Shown here one piece after another: positions 16,429 through 24,769 of a stretch of 64,000 nucleotides of DNA (position 1 is its first letter; the number at the start of each line of letters is the position of its first letter). The stretch is from an uncultured Bacteroidales bacterium. Its GTDB lineage: Bacteria > Bacteroidota > Bacteroidia > Bacteroidales > UBA932. Where the stretch lies: NCBI GenBank assembly GCA_944325505.1, contig CALVAJ010000007.1:21026-85025 (forward strand), in the 5' to 3' direction. A model generated the notes under the pieces. It was not told where the DNA came from and did no database searches. It was given only the letters and a program-made list of their open reading frames with translations. The position numbers were made by a program, and so were the translations under genes.

Positions 16429-17568
16429 TCAATCGTTTTCCGGCAGGTCATCGTTCTGCTGTCCGCCGCAAGCACGGAACTCCCCTGAGCTGACCTCGAA
16501 ATAGGCACGGTCATCAGTAATGCGGTCTACTACCCCTGACATGCGCACCTTGTTGCTGTCGGTAATGAATATCTGTCCGAAATCACTGCTGGAGACCATC
16601 GAAAGAAGGTTGGAGATACGGTTCATGTCCAGCTTGTCGAACACATCGTCAAGAAGAAGCAGTGGAGCGACCCCGCAGCTGCGCTTCATTATTTCATACT
16701 GGGCGAATTTCAAGGACACGAGGAATGACTTCTGCTGTCCCTGCGAGCCGCACTTGCGGATGGGCCAGTCTCCCATAGTGAACTCGAAATCATCTCTCTG
16801 GACTCCGACAGACGTGTATTTCAGGATTTTATCCTTTTCAAAAGAAGATGAGAGGAGATCAGACAGCCCGCCTTTCTCCAGATCGGAACGGTAGCGCACG
16901 TCCACCTGCTCCGAGCCTCCGGAAAGCATACCGTAATATTCCGAAATGACCGGGCGGATATCCTCGGCGAACTTTTTTCTCGCCTCGAATACAGGCACGG
17001 CATAAGCCTGCAGCCTGGAATCGAAAACGGAAAGCAGGTCCCTGTCCACCTGCGTCTCCTTGAGCATTCTGTTCCGCTGCTGGAGCAGACGGTTATACTG
17101 CTGCAGGGAGGACAGGTATTCCCTGTCCATCTGGGAAAGGACGGAATTGACGAACCTGCGGCGTTCCTCTCCGGATTCACTCACAAGTGAAATATCCTCC
17201 GGAGATACCATTACTACGGGAAGGACACCTATATGGGCGGACACTTTACCGTAAGGCTTGTCGTCACGGCGGACCTTTTTCTCTCCGGAAGCGTCCACTC
17301 GGACGGAAAACCTGCTTTCCAGCGAGTTCTCCATACGGTACGTGCCGCAGAGCGAGAAAGATGAAGTCCCATACCTGAAATTATACCTGTCGGACGAAGA
17401 GAAGGCACTCTTGGTCATTGACAGATAATAGATTGCATCAAGCAGATTGGTCTTGCCCTCCCCGTTATTGCCGGAAATGCAATTGAGGTTGGGGGAAAAT
17501 TCAAGCTCCTGGAGCCTGATATTTCTGAAATCGGCTACCGTAATCTTTTCCAGTACAGGCATAGTCAA
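16429..17568 (-). CDS. recF: DNA replication and repair protein RecF
   Basis: RecF is an SMC-like ATPase that binds DNA at gaps and helps load RecA with RecO and RecR (recR lies at 60109-60780). The 379-residue length is normal. Walker A reads SGNNGEGKTNLLDAIY near residue 35; the ABC signature region is CGSQGQQKSFLVSLKFAQY; Walker B is APLLLLDDVFDKLD. ATGs at 17568 and 17562 both fit as the start. It heads a minus-strand unit with DUF721, pdxB and DUF4301, and its promoter region faces that of the TPR gene across 147 bases. Confidence 0.97.
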   Translation of the reverse strand: MTMPVLEKITVADFRNIRLQELEFSPNLNCISGNNGEGKTNLLDAIYYLSMTKSAFSSSDRYNFRYGTSSFSLCGTYRMENSLESRFSVRVDASGEKKVRRDDKPYGKVSAHIGVLPVVMVSPEDISLVSESGEERRRFVNSVLSQMDREYLSSLQQYNRLLQQRNRMLKETQVDRDLLSVFDSRLQAYAVPVFEARKKFAEDIRPVISEYYGMLSGGSEQVDVRYRSDLEKGGLSDLLSSSFEKDKILKYTSVGVQRDDFEFTMGDWPIRKCGSQGQQKSFLVSLKFAQYEIMKRSCGVAPLLLLDDVFDKLDMNRISNLLSMVSSSDFGQIFITDSNKVRMSGVVDRITDDRAYFEVSSGEFRACGGQQNDDLPEND

Positions 17569-17617
17569 AAAGAAAATTGTACAGATTCCTTTATCATGTC
17601 CTCATAACAAATTCCCG

Positions 17618-17677
17618 CAAATGTATTAAATTCCAATAATGGAATTGCAAGTTATGCAAAAAATTTTTATAAATTTG
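17618..17677. promoter_or_regulatory. Divergent promoters sharing one -33 palindrome (recF / TPR gene)
   Basis: TTGCAA at 17645-17650 is palindromic, so it gives a TTG to both strands. Rightward the -7 box is TAAATTTG (17670-17677), leftward TACATTTG (minus strand, 17625-17618), each 22 bases from the TTG. Both boxes match TAnnTTTG, but 22 is slightly longer than the usual spacing. Confidence 0.55.
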
Positions 17678-17715
17678 CCGCTCGTTTCAGGAAAACAAAA
17701 AAAACATATCATAAA

Positions 17716-18384
17716 ATGGCAAAAGAAACAAAACACGAAAACGCCGAAGCGGTCGTAGAGGCGGTTTCCAAAACGGACCTCTTTTTCAAAGAGAACAGGA
17801 ACACCATTCTTATCATCCTGGCGGTACTTGTAGTAGCAGGAATCGCGTTTTTCTGCTATCACAAGTTCGTATATGAAGTACAGCGTGCAGAGGCCCAGGA
17901 GCAGATGTATCCGGCAGAAAGCAATTTCCGTAACATGGAATACGAGCTCGCCCTCAACGGAGACGGCAATGTTCTGGGATTCTCGCAGATAATCAGCGAC
18001 TACGGAAAGAAAGCAGGCAAGGCCGTGTATTTCTATGCAGGCGTGTGCGAGCTCCAGCTCGGGAACTTCGAGCAGGCCATCAAGTACCTCAGCTCATATA
18101 ACGGGAAGGACAAGATTCTCAAGGCCCGTGCGACAGCCTGCATCGGGGATGCCTATGTAGGCCTTGAAGACTATGCCGCCGCCCTCGGCTATTTCGAAAA
18201 GGCCGCGGGCACCGTCGACAACATGTATGCCGCAGGCTACCTTCTGAAGGCAGGAGCCGTATGCGAAAAACTCGGCCAGAACGACAAGGCCCTTACATTC
18301 TACAAAAGGATCAAGGACCAGTATCCGCAGTCAATGGAAGGTTACGATATCGACAAATACATTTCAAGGATAGAAGCTGAATAA
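17716..18384 (+). CDS. Membrane-anchored tetratricopeptide repeat protein
   Basis: This 222-residue protein has a charged N-terminus, one membrane helix (TILIILAVLVVAGIAFFCYHKF, about residues 34-55), and a C-terminal part built of TPR-like helix pairs. Clear units are GKAVYFYAGVCELQLGNFEQAIKYL, then ILKARATACIGDAYVGLEDY, and a third. It resembles the single-span TPR proteins (YfgM/BamD-like) that Bacteroidota place next to yebC. No partner is evident in the window. It is separated from yebC by one base, so the two are cotranscribed. Confidence 0.8.
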   Translation: MAKETKHENAEAVVEAVSKTDLFFKENRNTILIILAVLVVAGIAFFCYHKFVYEVQRAEAQEQMYPAESNFRNMEYELALNGDGNVLGFSQIISDYGKKAGKAVYFYAGVCELQLGNFEQAIKYLSSYNGKDKILKARATACIGDAYVGLEDYAAALGYFEKAAGTVDNMYAAGYLLKAGAVCEKLGQNDKALTFYKRIKDQYPQSMEGYDIDKYISRIEAE

Positions 18385-18385
18385 T

Positions 18386-19129
18386 ATGGGAAGAGCATTC
18401 GAATTCAGGAAAGAAAGGAAATTCAAACGCTGGGGGCACATGGCCCGCACATTTACCAAAATCGGTAAGGAAATCACCATAGCTGTAAAACAGGGCGGAC
18501 CGGACGTGACCGGAAACCCGAGGCTCAGGGCCCTGCTCCAGACAGCACGCAGCGAGAACATGCCTAAGGACAATATCGAGCGCGCGATCAAGAGAGCCAG
18601 CGACAAGGACCAGAGCGACTACAAGGAAATCGTACTTGAAGGATACGGACCTCACGGAATAGCTTTCCTGGTGGAAGCCGCTACGGACAACAACAACCGT
18701 ACTGTGGCAAATGTCCGCTCATATTTCACAAAAAGCGGAGGGTCGCTCGGCACGTCAGGCAGCGTAGAATACATGTTCGACCACAAGAGCATGTTCCGCA
18801 TCAAGAGCGACAAGCCTGTCGACATAGATGAACTGGAGCTTGAACTTATCGACTACGGAGCCGATGAAGTATTCGAGGAGGAAGATGAAGACGGAAACAA
18901 GGAAATCCTCATCTACGGGGAATACACCGCTTTCAACAACATCCAGAAATACATAGAGGACAACGGATACGAAATGATTTCCGGAGAGTTCACGAGGATT
19001 CCGAACGTTGACCTGAAGGATGTCGCTCCAGAAGACAGGGCCGAGCTCGACAAACTCATTGAAAGGCTCGAGGAGGATGATGACGTACAGAATGTATATC
19101 ATACCATGAAGCCTGCTGAAGAGGAATAA
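18386..19129 (+). CDS. YebC/PmpR family protein
   Basis: YebC-family proteins (TACO1 family) have been described as DNA-binding regulators and, more recently, as ribosome-associated factors that help translation through difficult proline stretches. The 247-residue protein starts with MGRAFEFRKERKFKRWGHMAR, contains NPRLRALLQTARSENMPKDNIERAIKRA, and the conserved LEGYGPHGIAFLVEAATDNNNRTVANVRSYFTKSGG. Length is normal. It starts one base after the TPR gene and ends at a strong terminator. The C-terminus is unusually acidic (EERLEEDDDVQNVYHTMKPAEEE-type region). Confidence 0.94.
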   Translation: MGRAFEFRKERKFKRWGHMARTFTKIGKEITIAVKQGGPDVTGNPRLRALLQTARSENMPKDNIERAIKRASDKDQSDYKEIVLEGYGPHGIAFLVEAATDNNNRTVANVRSYFTKSGGSLGTSGSVEYMFDHKSMFRIKSDKPVDIDELELELIDYGADEVFEEEDEDGNKEILIYGEYTAFNNIQKYIEDNGYEMISGEFTRIPNVDLKDVAPEDRAELDKLIERLEEDDDVQNVYHTMKPAEEE

Positions 19130-19155
19130 CAGGCAATATCCGGCTCAGACAGTGC

Positions 19156-19191
19156 AAAAGCCCGGGGCGACAGTATTTGCCCCGGGCTTTT
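19156..19191 (+). terminator. Rho-independent terminator after yebC
   Basis: A 13-bp perfect stem (AAAAGCCCGGGGC with its complement) and a 10-base loop end in TTTT. It closes the TPR-yebC unit. Confidence 0.92.
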
Positions 19192-19246
19192 CATATTGTT
19201 CCATCAACTTTTTTCTCCATATTACTGGAATTAATGAAAGTGTTAA

Positions 19247-19254
19247 TAAATTTG
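19247..19254 (+). promoter_or_regulatory. -7 box of the Wzi-like gene
   Basis: TAAATTTG matches TAnnTTTG, 25 bases ahead of the chosen start. It lies downstream of earlier in-frame ATGs (19177, 19234), so those are unlikely starts. Confidence 0.5.
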
Positions 19255-19278
19255 TCCCGGAATTTCACGGAATTGCAG

Positions 19279-20853
19279 ATGAGACGTCTTTCTTTCTTCC
19301 TGGCAGCCGTGCTTCTGGGATTACATGTTTCGGCAAAGGAACCCCTGATTTCAGGATCGGATTCTGCCGCGGTAAGGATTCTTCCCGGACACTTTCTGCT
19401 TGAGCCGGACAGTGAGGCCGGCAGTATGGCAAAACACACAGGCTTGGTGGTATGGGACATTTCCCTCTACGGAGGCGGTGCCACCCACGGCATGCCTTTC
19501 TGGGCGGGGACCAACAGAAGGGGGCTTGTCCCGGAAAACCTTTCGACCGGAAGAAACCGGAACATATCAGGATACGGGAACAACCGCGGAGGCATCTCCG
19601 GGCTTATGACAGCCGGGACCGAAACGGCGTATATGACAGGATCGGAGATTGTCCTTTCGGCAGGACTGTCCGTAGCAGGCTATGGCGTGGCTGACAGCTG
19701 GAACGGAATGATAGACAGGCTTTATTTCGGTCTGGGCTGGAAAAAGCTGCATCTGGATATCGGAATGAAAGACCGCTGTCAGGACTATAACGGCTTGTCG
19801 CTAACCGGAGGAGACATCGCTTACAGCGGCAATGCCCGCAACCTGCCGGGGTACAATCTCAGCACGGATTTCATCCATATACCGGGAACAAAAGGGATTC
19901 TCGGGTTCAAGGCGAACTTCGCAGACTACATGATGATCGACAACCGCTACACTGACAAGACCCTGCTGCACAATGAATCGCTGTTCCTGAAAATAACTCC
20001 TGTAAAATGCCTTTCCTTTACTCTCGGGGTGGAAATGTGGAGCCAGTGGGGAGGGACATCGCCGAAGTATGGCAGGCAGCCGGATTCCTTCAAGGATTAC
20101 TTAAGGGTGATTTTCGGCATGAAAGGCGGTGACGATGCCACAAAAAGCGACCGGATAAATGTCCTCGGCAACCACCTCGGACGTGAACTCATCCGTATCG
20201 ACTGGAATGCCGAAAATTTCACGCTCGTTTTCCAGCATGACATACCTTTCGAAGACAAGTCGGGAATGAGGTTCCAGAACTTCCCTGACGGGGTCAATAC
20301 ACTGGATTTCTCTTTCCGCAACAGAAACAGATGGGTGACCGACATACTCCTCGAATACGTATATACCAAATGGCAGTCAGGTCCTTACCACAATGATCCG
20401 GAGAACCCTGAAATCGTCCTCGGAGGCATGGACAACTATTTCAACAATGGAGAATACAGGTCCGGCTGGACCTATTACGGAAAGACCATAGGGCTTCCCC
20501 TGCTGACACCCATGCCTGAACAGGCTGACGGGACAGTGCCCGGTGTAAGCAACAACAGGATAACGGCCTGGCATTTCGGAATCCGCGGCATGGCGGCGCA
20601 CGAGATACCGTATAAATTCCTTTTTACATACAGCAGGAATTTCGGGGCATACTCCCAAAGGATAAGCCTTTACGACTCCGTTCCGGAACAGTTCTCGCTG
20701 GCACTGGAGTGCGAGGTGCCAAGACTCGGTCCGGCTGTCCCGCTGTCGCTCGGGGTCGGTCTTTACGGGGATTTCGGCCGGCTGTACCAGGATTCTTTCG
20801 GGGTCATGGTGCGTCTGTCATTTGCCGGCAGAAGCGTCTTCTCCGGCAGATGA
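19279..20853 (+). CDS. Wzi-family outer-membrane capsule-assembly protein
   Basis: From the ATG at 19279 the protein has 524 residues, with a signal peptide (MRRLSFFLAAVLLGLHVSAKE). The mature part is rich in alternating beta strands ending in an outer-membrane-type pattern (LYQDSFGVMVRLSFAGR). Segments typical of Bacteroidota Wzi-like proteins include the middle MWSQWGGTSPKYG, the YFNNGEYRSGWTYYGKTIGL block, and NRITAWHFGIRGMAAHE. Wzi of E. coli is a barrel lectin that anchors capsule; the assignment is by resemblance. No capsule genes sit next to it; it is alone behind its own promoter. Confidence 0.72.
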   Translation: MRRLSFFLAAVLLGLHVSAKEPLISGSDSAAVRILPGHFLLEPDSEAGSMAKHTGLVVWDISLYGGGATHGMPFWAGTNRRGLVPENLSTGRNRNISGYGNNRGGISGLMTAGTETAYMTGSEIVLSAGLSVAGYGVADSWNGMIDRLYFGLGWKKLHLDIGMKDRCQDYNGLSLTGGDIAYSGNARNLPGYNLSTDFIHIPGTKGILGFKANFADYMMIDNRYTDKTLLHNESLFLKITPVKCLSFTLGVEMWSQWGGTSPKYGRQPDSFKDYLRVIFGMKGGDDATKSDRINVLGNHLGRELIRIDWNAENFTLVFQHDIPFEDKSGMRFQNFPDGVNTLDFSFRNRNRWVTDILLEYVYTKWQSGPYHNDPENPEIVLGGMDNYFNNGEYRSGWTYYGKTIGLPLLTPMPEQADGTVPGVSNNRITAWHFGIRGMAAHEIPYKFLFTYSRNFGAYSQRISLYDSVPEQFSLALECEVPRLGPAVPLSLGVGLYGDFGRLYQDSFGVMVRLSFAGRSVFSGR

Positions 20854-20895
20854 CATGCCGCCGTGCCCCGGCAATGCAAATCGGACAAAGTTCGT

Positions 20896-20926
20896 TTGCA
20901 TTCCATTCGGTTTCTCACTATATTTG
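20896..20926 (+). promoter_or_regulatory. Bacteroidota-type promoter of the carboxyltransferase operon
   Basis: TTG (20896-20898) and TATATTTG (20919-20926) are 20 bases apart, a full match to the consensus. The expected start of transcription lies about 50 bases ahead of the start codon at 20985. Confidence 0.65.
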
Positions 20927-20984
20927 CACGATTTGAGCATCATTGCACAAACGGGAAAAGTATTAATATTAAACAATATCTATT

Positions 20985-22547
20985 ATGAGTATCCAGCAGG
21001 AAAAGATCAAAGAGCTTGTCGAGCGCAGGGCCAAGGCCCGTATGGGAGGCGGCCAGAAAAGGATCGACGCACAGCATGCAAAAGGGAAATTCACAGCCAG
21101 AGAGAGGATTGCGATGCTCCTTGACGAAGGCAGTTTTGAGGAATACGACATGTTCGTACAGCACCGCTGCACGAATTTCGGAATGGAAAAGACCAAATTC
21201 GACGGTGACGGCGTGGTAACAGGACAGGGCACGATCGACGGAAGGCTCGTATATGTTTTTGCGCAGGATTTCACCGTATCAGGCGGCTCGCTCTCCGAGA
21301 CCATGGCACAGAAAATCTGCAAGGTCATGGACATGGCCATGAAGAACGGGGCCCCTTGCATCGGTCTGAACGACTCTGGCGGAGCGCGTATCCAGGAAGG
21401 AATCTGCGCACTCGCAGGATTCGGAGAGATTTTCCAGAGGAACATAATGGCATCAGGCGTGGTTCCGCAGATTTCAGGCATATTCGGCCCTTGTGCCGGA
21501 GGCGCGGTCTATTCCCCGGCCCTTACCGACTTCAACATAATGGTGAAGAACACTTCATACATGTTCCTTACAGGACCTGGCGTAGTAAAGACAGTGACAG
21601 GTGAAGTCGTGACACAGGAAGAGCTCGGAGGAGCCAGCGTCCATGCCACCAAAAGCGGTGTAGCCCATTTCGCTGCAGAGAACGAGCAGGAAGGAATCCA
21701 GATCATCAAGGATATCCTGAGCTACATTCCTCAGAACAACATGGAAGAGCCGCCTTTCGTCCCTACGAACGACCCTGTCGGCAGGGTGGACGACTCCCTC
21801 AACGACATCATTCCGGACAACCCTAACAAGCCTTACGACATGTACAGGGTCATCGGCAGCATCGTGGATGACGGCAAGTTCCTGGAAATACACAAGAACT
21901 ACGCAAAGAACATCATCATAGGCTTCGCCCGCATGAACGGAAGGTCTGTAGGTATCGTGGCAAACCAGCCTAAGATCCTGGCCGGCGTTCTGGATATCAA
22001 CGCTTCACGCAAGGCCGCCCGTTTCGTCCGCTTCTGCGACGCATTCAACATTCCGCTCGTAACTCTGGTAGACGTGCCGGGCTTCCTCTGCGGGACACAG
22101 CAGGAGTATGGCGGAATCATCGTACACGGAGCCAAACTCCTCTATGCATACGGAGAAGCTACTGTGCCTAAAGTTACGGTAACACTCAGGAAATCATACG
22201 GCGGTTCCCATATCGTGATGAGCTGCAAACAGCTGCGCGGAGACATCAACTACGCCTGGCCATCTGCCAACATTGCCGTCATGGGTGCGGACGGAGCCGT
22301 AGAGATCCTCTACTCTAAAGAAATAAAGGCAATCGAGGACCCTGCAGAAAAGGCCCGTGTGGCAGAAGAGAAGAAGACCGAGTACAACGACCTGTTCTGC
22401 AACCCTTACCAGGCTGCAAGCTACGGCTACATCGACGATGTCATCGAGCCGAGGAACACAAGGTTCCGCGTAATCAGGGCTCTGGAACAGCTTGCAGGCA
22501 AGAAAGTGACAAATCCTGCCAAGAAACATGACAACCTTCCTCTTTAA
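20985..22547 (+). CDS. Biotin-dependent acyl-CoA carboxyltransferase (methylmalonyl-CoA decarboxylase alpha or propionyl-CoA carboxylase beta)
   Basis: The enzyme transfers CO2 between biotin and acyl-CoA. The 520-residue protein is a complete two-lobed crotonase-fold carboxyltransferase: N lobe with [12 protein letters not shown] and [18 protein letters not shown] lobe with [24 protein letters not shown] and the [13 protein letters not shown] segment. Sequence alone does not separate methylmalonyl-CoA decarboxylase alpha from propionyl-CoA carboxylase beta. A Bacteroidota succinate/propionate pathway is the natural context. It heads an operon with a small protein and a biotin carrier; no membrane decarboxylase beta subunit or biotin carboxylase follows. 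Confidence 0.9.
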   Translation: MSIQQEKIKELVERRAKARMGGGQKRIDAQHAKGKFTARERIAMLLDEGSFEEYDMFVQHRCTNFGMEKTKFDGDGVVTGQGTIDGRLVYVFAQDFTVSGGSLSETMAQKICKVMDMAMKNGAPCIGLNDSGGARIQEGICALAGFGEIFQRNIMASGVVPQISGIFGPCAGGAVYSPALTDFNIMVKNTSYMFLTGPGVVKTVTGEVVTQEELGGASVHATKSGVAHFAAENEQEGIQIIKDILSYIPQNNMEEPPFVPTNDPVGRVDDSLNDIIPDNPNKPYDMYRVIGSIVDDGKFLEIHKNYAKNIIIGFARMNGRSVGIVANQPKILAGVLDINASRKAARFVRFCDAFNIPLVTLVDVPGFLCGTQQEYGGIIVHGAKLLYAYGEATVPKVTVTLRKSYGGSHIVMSCKQLRGDINYAWPSANIAVMGADGAVEILYSKEIKAIEDPAEKARVAEEKKTEYNDLFCNPYQAASYGYIDDVIEPRNTRFRVIRALEQLAGKKVTNPAKKHDNLPL

Positions 22548-22558
22548 AGAAAAACATC

Positions 22559-22780
22559 ATGAGCGAGATTACACAAGAAAAAGCAATAGAGATAGCGGCA
22601 AATATCAGCCAGGGCATAGGCGGAGAGATATGCGCGGCTATCGCCATGGCGCTTGACCGCTATCAGGAAGGGGACGGCGTACATGACCAGGAAAGTTTCG
22701 TCATCACGATAAAGCCGGCGCAGACCCCTTGGACTTCAAGGTATGCGACTTTGCGCAGGCTTCCTGAAAGAAAGAAATAA
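22559..22780 (+). CDS. Small carboxylase-associated protein
   Basis: This 73-residue protein lies 11 bases after the carboxyltransferase gene and 19 bases before the biotin carrier gene, a position occupied in Bacteroidota by a small conserved protein of decarboxylase clusters. Visible features are an IAAAIAMAL-like hydrophobic helix in the first half (GGEICAAIAMALDRYQ) and a C-terminal TPWTSRYATLRRLPERKK tail. It is not long enough for the classical OadG/MmdD membrane subunit, and its hydrophobic stretch is too short to be confident of a membrane span. Role unknown. Confidence 0.7.
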   Translation: MSEITQEKAIEIAANISQGIGGEICAAIAMALDRYQEGDGVHDQESFVITIKPAQTPWTSRYATLRRLPERKK

Positions 22781-22799
22781 CCCATTAACCATCCATACA

Positions 22800-23273
22800 A
22801 TGAAACAGTATAATTTCAAGATAAACGGTAACGAATATAACGTAACCATCAACTCGGTCGAAGGCAATGTGGCTGATGTGACCGTAGTAGCGTCATACAA
22901 GGTAGAACTCGGTGGAAGTTCCGCAATATCAGTACAGCCGTCAGCAGCTCCGGCTCCTTCCGCTGCACCTGCACCACAGCAGCAGACTCCGGCTCCTCAG
23001 GCAGCACCGGCTCCGGCGCCTGCACCACAGGCGGCACCTGCCCCTGCAGCATCAGGATCAGGCAAGCCTGTCACTTCCCCGCTCCCTGGAGTAATCGTCG
23101 AGATATCAGTGAAAGTCGGAGATGCAGTAAAGACAGGGCAGCAGGTAGCCGTGCTTGAAGCTATGAAGATGGAAAACGCCATCGAAGCCGACCATGACGG
23201 CACAGTGACGGCAATCCACGTAAACAAAGGCGACTCCGTGCTCGAAGGGGTTCCGATCGTGACTATCGGCTGA
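22800..23273 (+). CDS. Biotin carboxyl carrier protein of the decarboxylase/carboxylase
   Basis: The 157-residue protein carries the biotin that shuttles CO2 between enzyme subunits. The N-terminal part (MKQYNFKINGNEYNVTI...) is followed by a long Ala/Pro-rich swinging linker (about residues 43-85, made of PAP, APQ and SAA repeats), then a C-terminal biotinyl domain with the biotinylation motif EAMKMEN and the closing GVPIVTIG. The linker makes it resemble methylmalonyl-CoA decarboxylase gamma rather than acetyl-CoA carboxylase AccB. The start was set to the ATG at 22800; an earlier in-frame start would overlap the preceding gene. Confidence 0.92.
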   Translation: MKQYNFKINGNEYNVTINSVEGNVADVTVVASYKVELGGSSAISVQPSAAPAPSAAPAPQQQTPAPQAAPAPAPAPQAAPAPAASGSGKPVTSPLPGVIVEISVKVGDAVKTGQQVAVLEAMKMENAIEADHDGTVTAIHVNKGDSVLEGVPIVTIG

Positions 23274-23300
23274 TAAAGGACAGCAAGACATATTTTCATG

Positions 23301-23339
23301 TAATCCCGGCATTGCGATCCACTTTCGCTGCCGGGATTA
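23301..23339 (+). terminator. Stem-loop after the biotin carrier gene
   Basis: TAATCCCGGCA (23301-23311) pairs with TGCCGGGATTA (23329-23339). The loop is 17 bases and a T-rich stretch follows, although no clean T-run is present. Confidence 0.65.
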
Positions 23340-23340
23340 A

Positions 23341-23403
23341 TTATTTCATCCCGAAAATATATTTTTTCGTCCCGAAAACCGGTTTTTTCATGTCGAAACC
23401 GCA
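23341..23403 (+). repeat. Three tandem 21-bp units upstream of the V-ATPase promoter
   Basis: Three consecutive 21-base units (23341-23361, 23362-23382, 23383-23403) share the core TTTC(A/G)T(C/G)(C/T)CGAAA. Units 1 and 2 agree in CCCGAAAA, and unit 3 has GTCGAAAC. The period equals two helical turns. It lies between the carrier gene's hairpin and the V-ATPase promoter at 23444-23474. Confidence 0.7.
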
Positions 23404-23443
23404 CATAATCCGGAAAACGGCAAAAAATACTTGCAATGAATCA

Positions 23444-23474
23444 TTGATTTTTAGAATCCTTTTATATAAATTTG
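23444..23474 (+). promoter_or_regulatory. Bacteroidota-type promoter of the V-ATPase operon
   Basis: TTG (23444-23446) and TAAATTTG (23467-23474), 20 bases apart. The first gene starts at 23517. The phased 21-bp repeat lies 41 to 103 bases upstream of the -33 box. Confidence 0.65.
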
Positions 23475-23516
23475 TTGGATGTATACATGTAATTATTAAA
23501 TAACACTAATATATAT

Positions 23517-24137
23517 ATGCAGGACAAATTGCAAGAATTGACAGAAAAGCTCTATAACGAGGGACTGTCAAAGGGAAAACAGGAAGGCGAGGAAATTCTC
23601 GCCAAGGCCCGCACTCAAGCAGATGAAATCATCGCAAAGGCGAACACCGATGCCGCTGCCATCAAGGCAGCCGCCCTTAAAGAGGCGGAAGAGCTGAAGA
23701 CCAAGATCACAGGCGATGTGAAAATGGCTGCTCTTCAGAGCATAACATCCACAAGACAGGCTATCGAGAACCTGATCGTATCCAAGATGATCGATAAAGA
23801 CACGTCAGAGGCTCTTTCTTCAGCCGATTTCGTAAAACAGATTATAGAAACTGTCGCAAAGGCGTTCTCTCCTGCTGACCAGGATCCCGTAGATGTGGCT
23901 CTGGTGCTTCCGGAAAGCATGAAAAAAGAGCTGACGCCATTTGTCACCAAAGAACTTTCCAAAATTATCAAAGCGGAAGTCTCCGCTACATTCTCAAAGA
24001 AAATATCAGGAGGATTCACTATCGGACCGAAAGACGGGGGCTATTTCCTGAGTTTCACCGATGAGACATTCAAGGAACTGATCAGCGAATACCTCAGGCC
24101 TGCCACAAGGGAGCTCCTTTTCGGAGAAAACAAGTGA
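23517..24137 (+). CDS. V-type ATPase subunit E (peripheral stalk)
   Basis: This 206-residue subunit forms part of the peripheral stalk of the V/A-type ATPase. The N-terminal half is a long, mostly helical coiled-coil rich in Ala, Lys and Glu (the KGKQEGEEILAKARTQADEIIAKA region), and the C-terminal half is a small alpha-beta domain (SKKISGGFTIGPKDGGYFLSFTDE), the usual E-subunit layout. It is the first gene of the operon E-DUF2764-A-B-D-I-K, behind a consensus promoter. Its stop codon at 24135-24137 lies two bases before the next start. Separate F and G genes are not present in this operon. Confidence 0.88.
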   Translation: MQDKLQELTEKLYNEGLSKGKQEGEEILAKARTQADEIIAKANTDAAAIKAAALKEAEELKTKITGDVKMAALQSITSTRQAIENLIVSKMIDKDTSEALSSADFVKQIIETVAKAFSPADQDPVDVALVLPESMKKELTPFVTKELSKIIKAEVSATFSKKISGGFTIGPKDGGYFLSFTDETFKELISEYLRPATRELLFGENK

Positions 24138-24139
24138 GT

Positions 24140-24748
24140 ATGAACAATTATTATTACATAGTAGCCAGCCTGCCGGTTCTGTCCCACGAATGGAAACCCG
24201 GAGAGCAGACACCGGACATCATCCGGCATGAGATTCTTGAGCAATGCTCGGAAAAGGACTGCCGGACGATAGGGATGCTCGAAAAAGGTTTTACGGACGA
24301 GAATCTTACGGCGGACTTCTATCGCCAGGCCCTGGCTGACAAGAACAGGTTCATACGGGAATATTTCCGTTTCGACCTGGATGTCAGGAATGCAAAGGTG
24401 CGTTATCTGAACGAAGCCCTCGGACGTGATCCGGAAAAGGATGTCATCATCCTTGACGAGGAGGACTCCCATGACGGATTCGGGGAGGCTTCGAGGCTTG
24501 ATACCATTCTCCATGGGAAAGATATCCTGGAAAGGGAGAGAGGGATAGACGACCTGATGTGGGAGAAGATCGATGAAATGACCACTTATGACTATTTCGA
24601 CATAGAAGCCATACTCGGCTTCCTGGCCAAGCTCCATATAGTCGAAAGATGGTATATCCTCGATGAAAAGACAGGACGCGAGATGTTCCGCAGGCTCGTC
24701 GACGAGGTGCGCGGGACTTTCAAGGGTGTCCGGTTCAACGCAAAATAA
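24140..24748 (+). CDS. DUF2764 protein, C-subunit-like component of the V-type ATPase
   Basis: The ATG at 24140 was chosen; a GTG six bases upstream overlaps the E stop codon. The 202-residue protein has an N-terminal NNYYYIVASLPVL, a helical body with two similar halves, and a C-terminal helix. DUF2764 is always found in Bacteroidota V-ATPase operons at the place of subunit C, which connects the rotor to the central stalk, so an equivalent role is inferred. It contains conserved YDYFDIEAILGFLAKLHIVERW. Confidence 0.75.
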   Translation: MNNYYYIVASLPVLSHEWKPGEQTPDIIRHEILEQCSEKDCRTIGMLEKGFTDENLTADFYRQALADKNRFIREYFRFDLDVRNAKVRYLNEALGRDPEKDVIILDEEDSHDGFGEASRLDTILHGKDILERERGIDDLMWEKIDEMTTYDYFDIEAILGFLAKLHIVERWYILDEKTGREMFRRLVDEVRGTFKGVRFNAK

Positions 24749-24769
24749 GAATAAATAAACAATAATCAC

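Noticed and set aside
23341-23403. CRISPR-like array
   Set aside because: Only three directly adjoining 21-base units with no spacers, and no cas genes in the window.
23301-23404. Small minus-strand frame with a 7-residue repeat (FRHEKTG, FRDEKIY, FRDEI)
   Set aside because: The periodicity simply reflects the 21-bp DNA repeat; it overlaps a stem-loop, has no promoter, and resembles no known protein.
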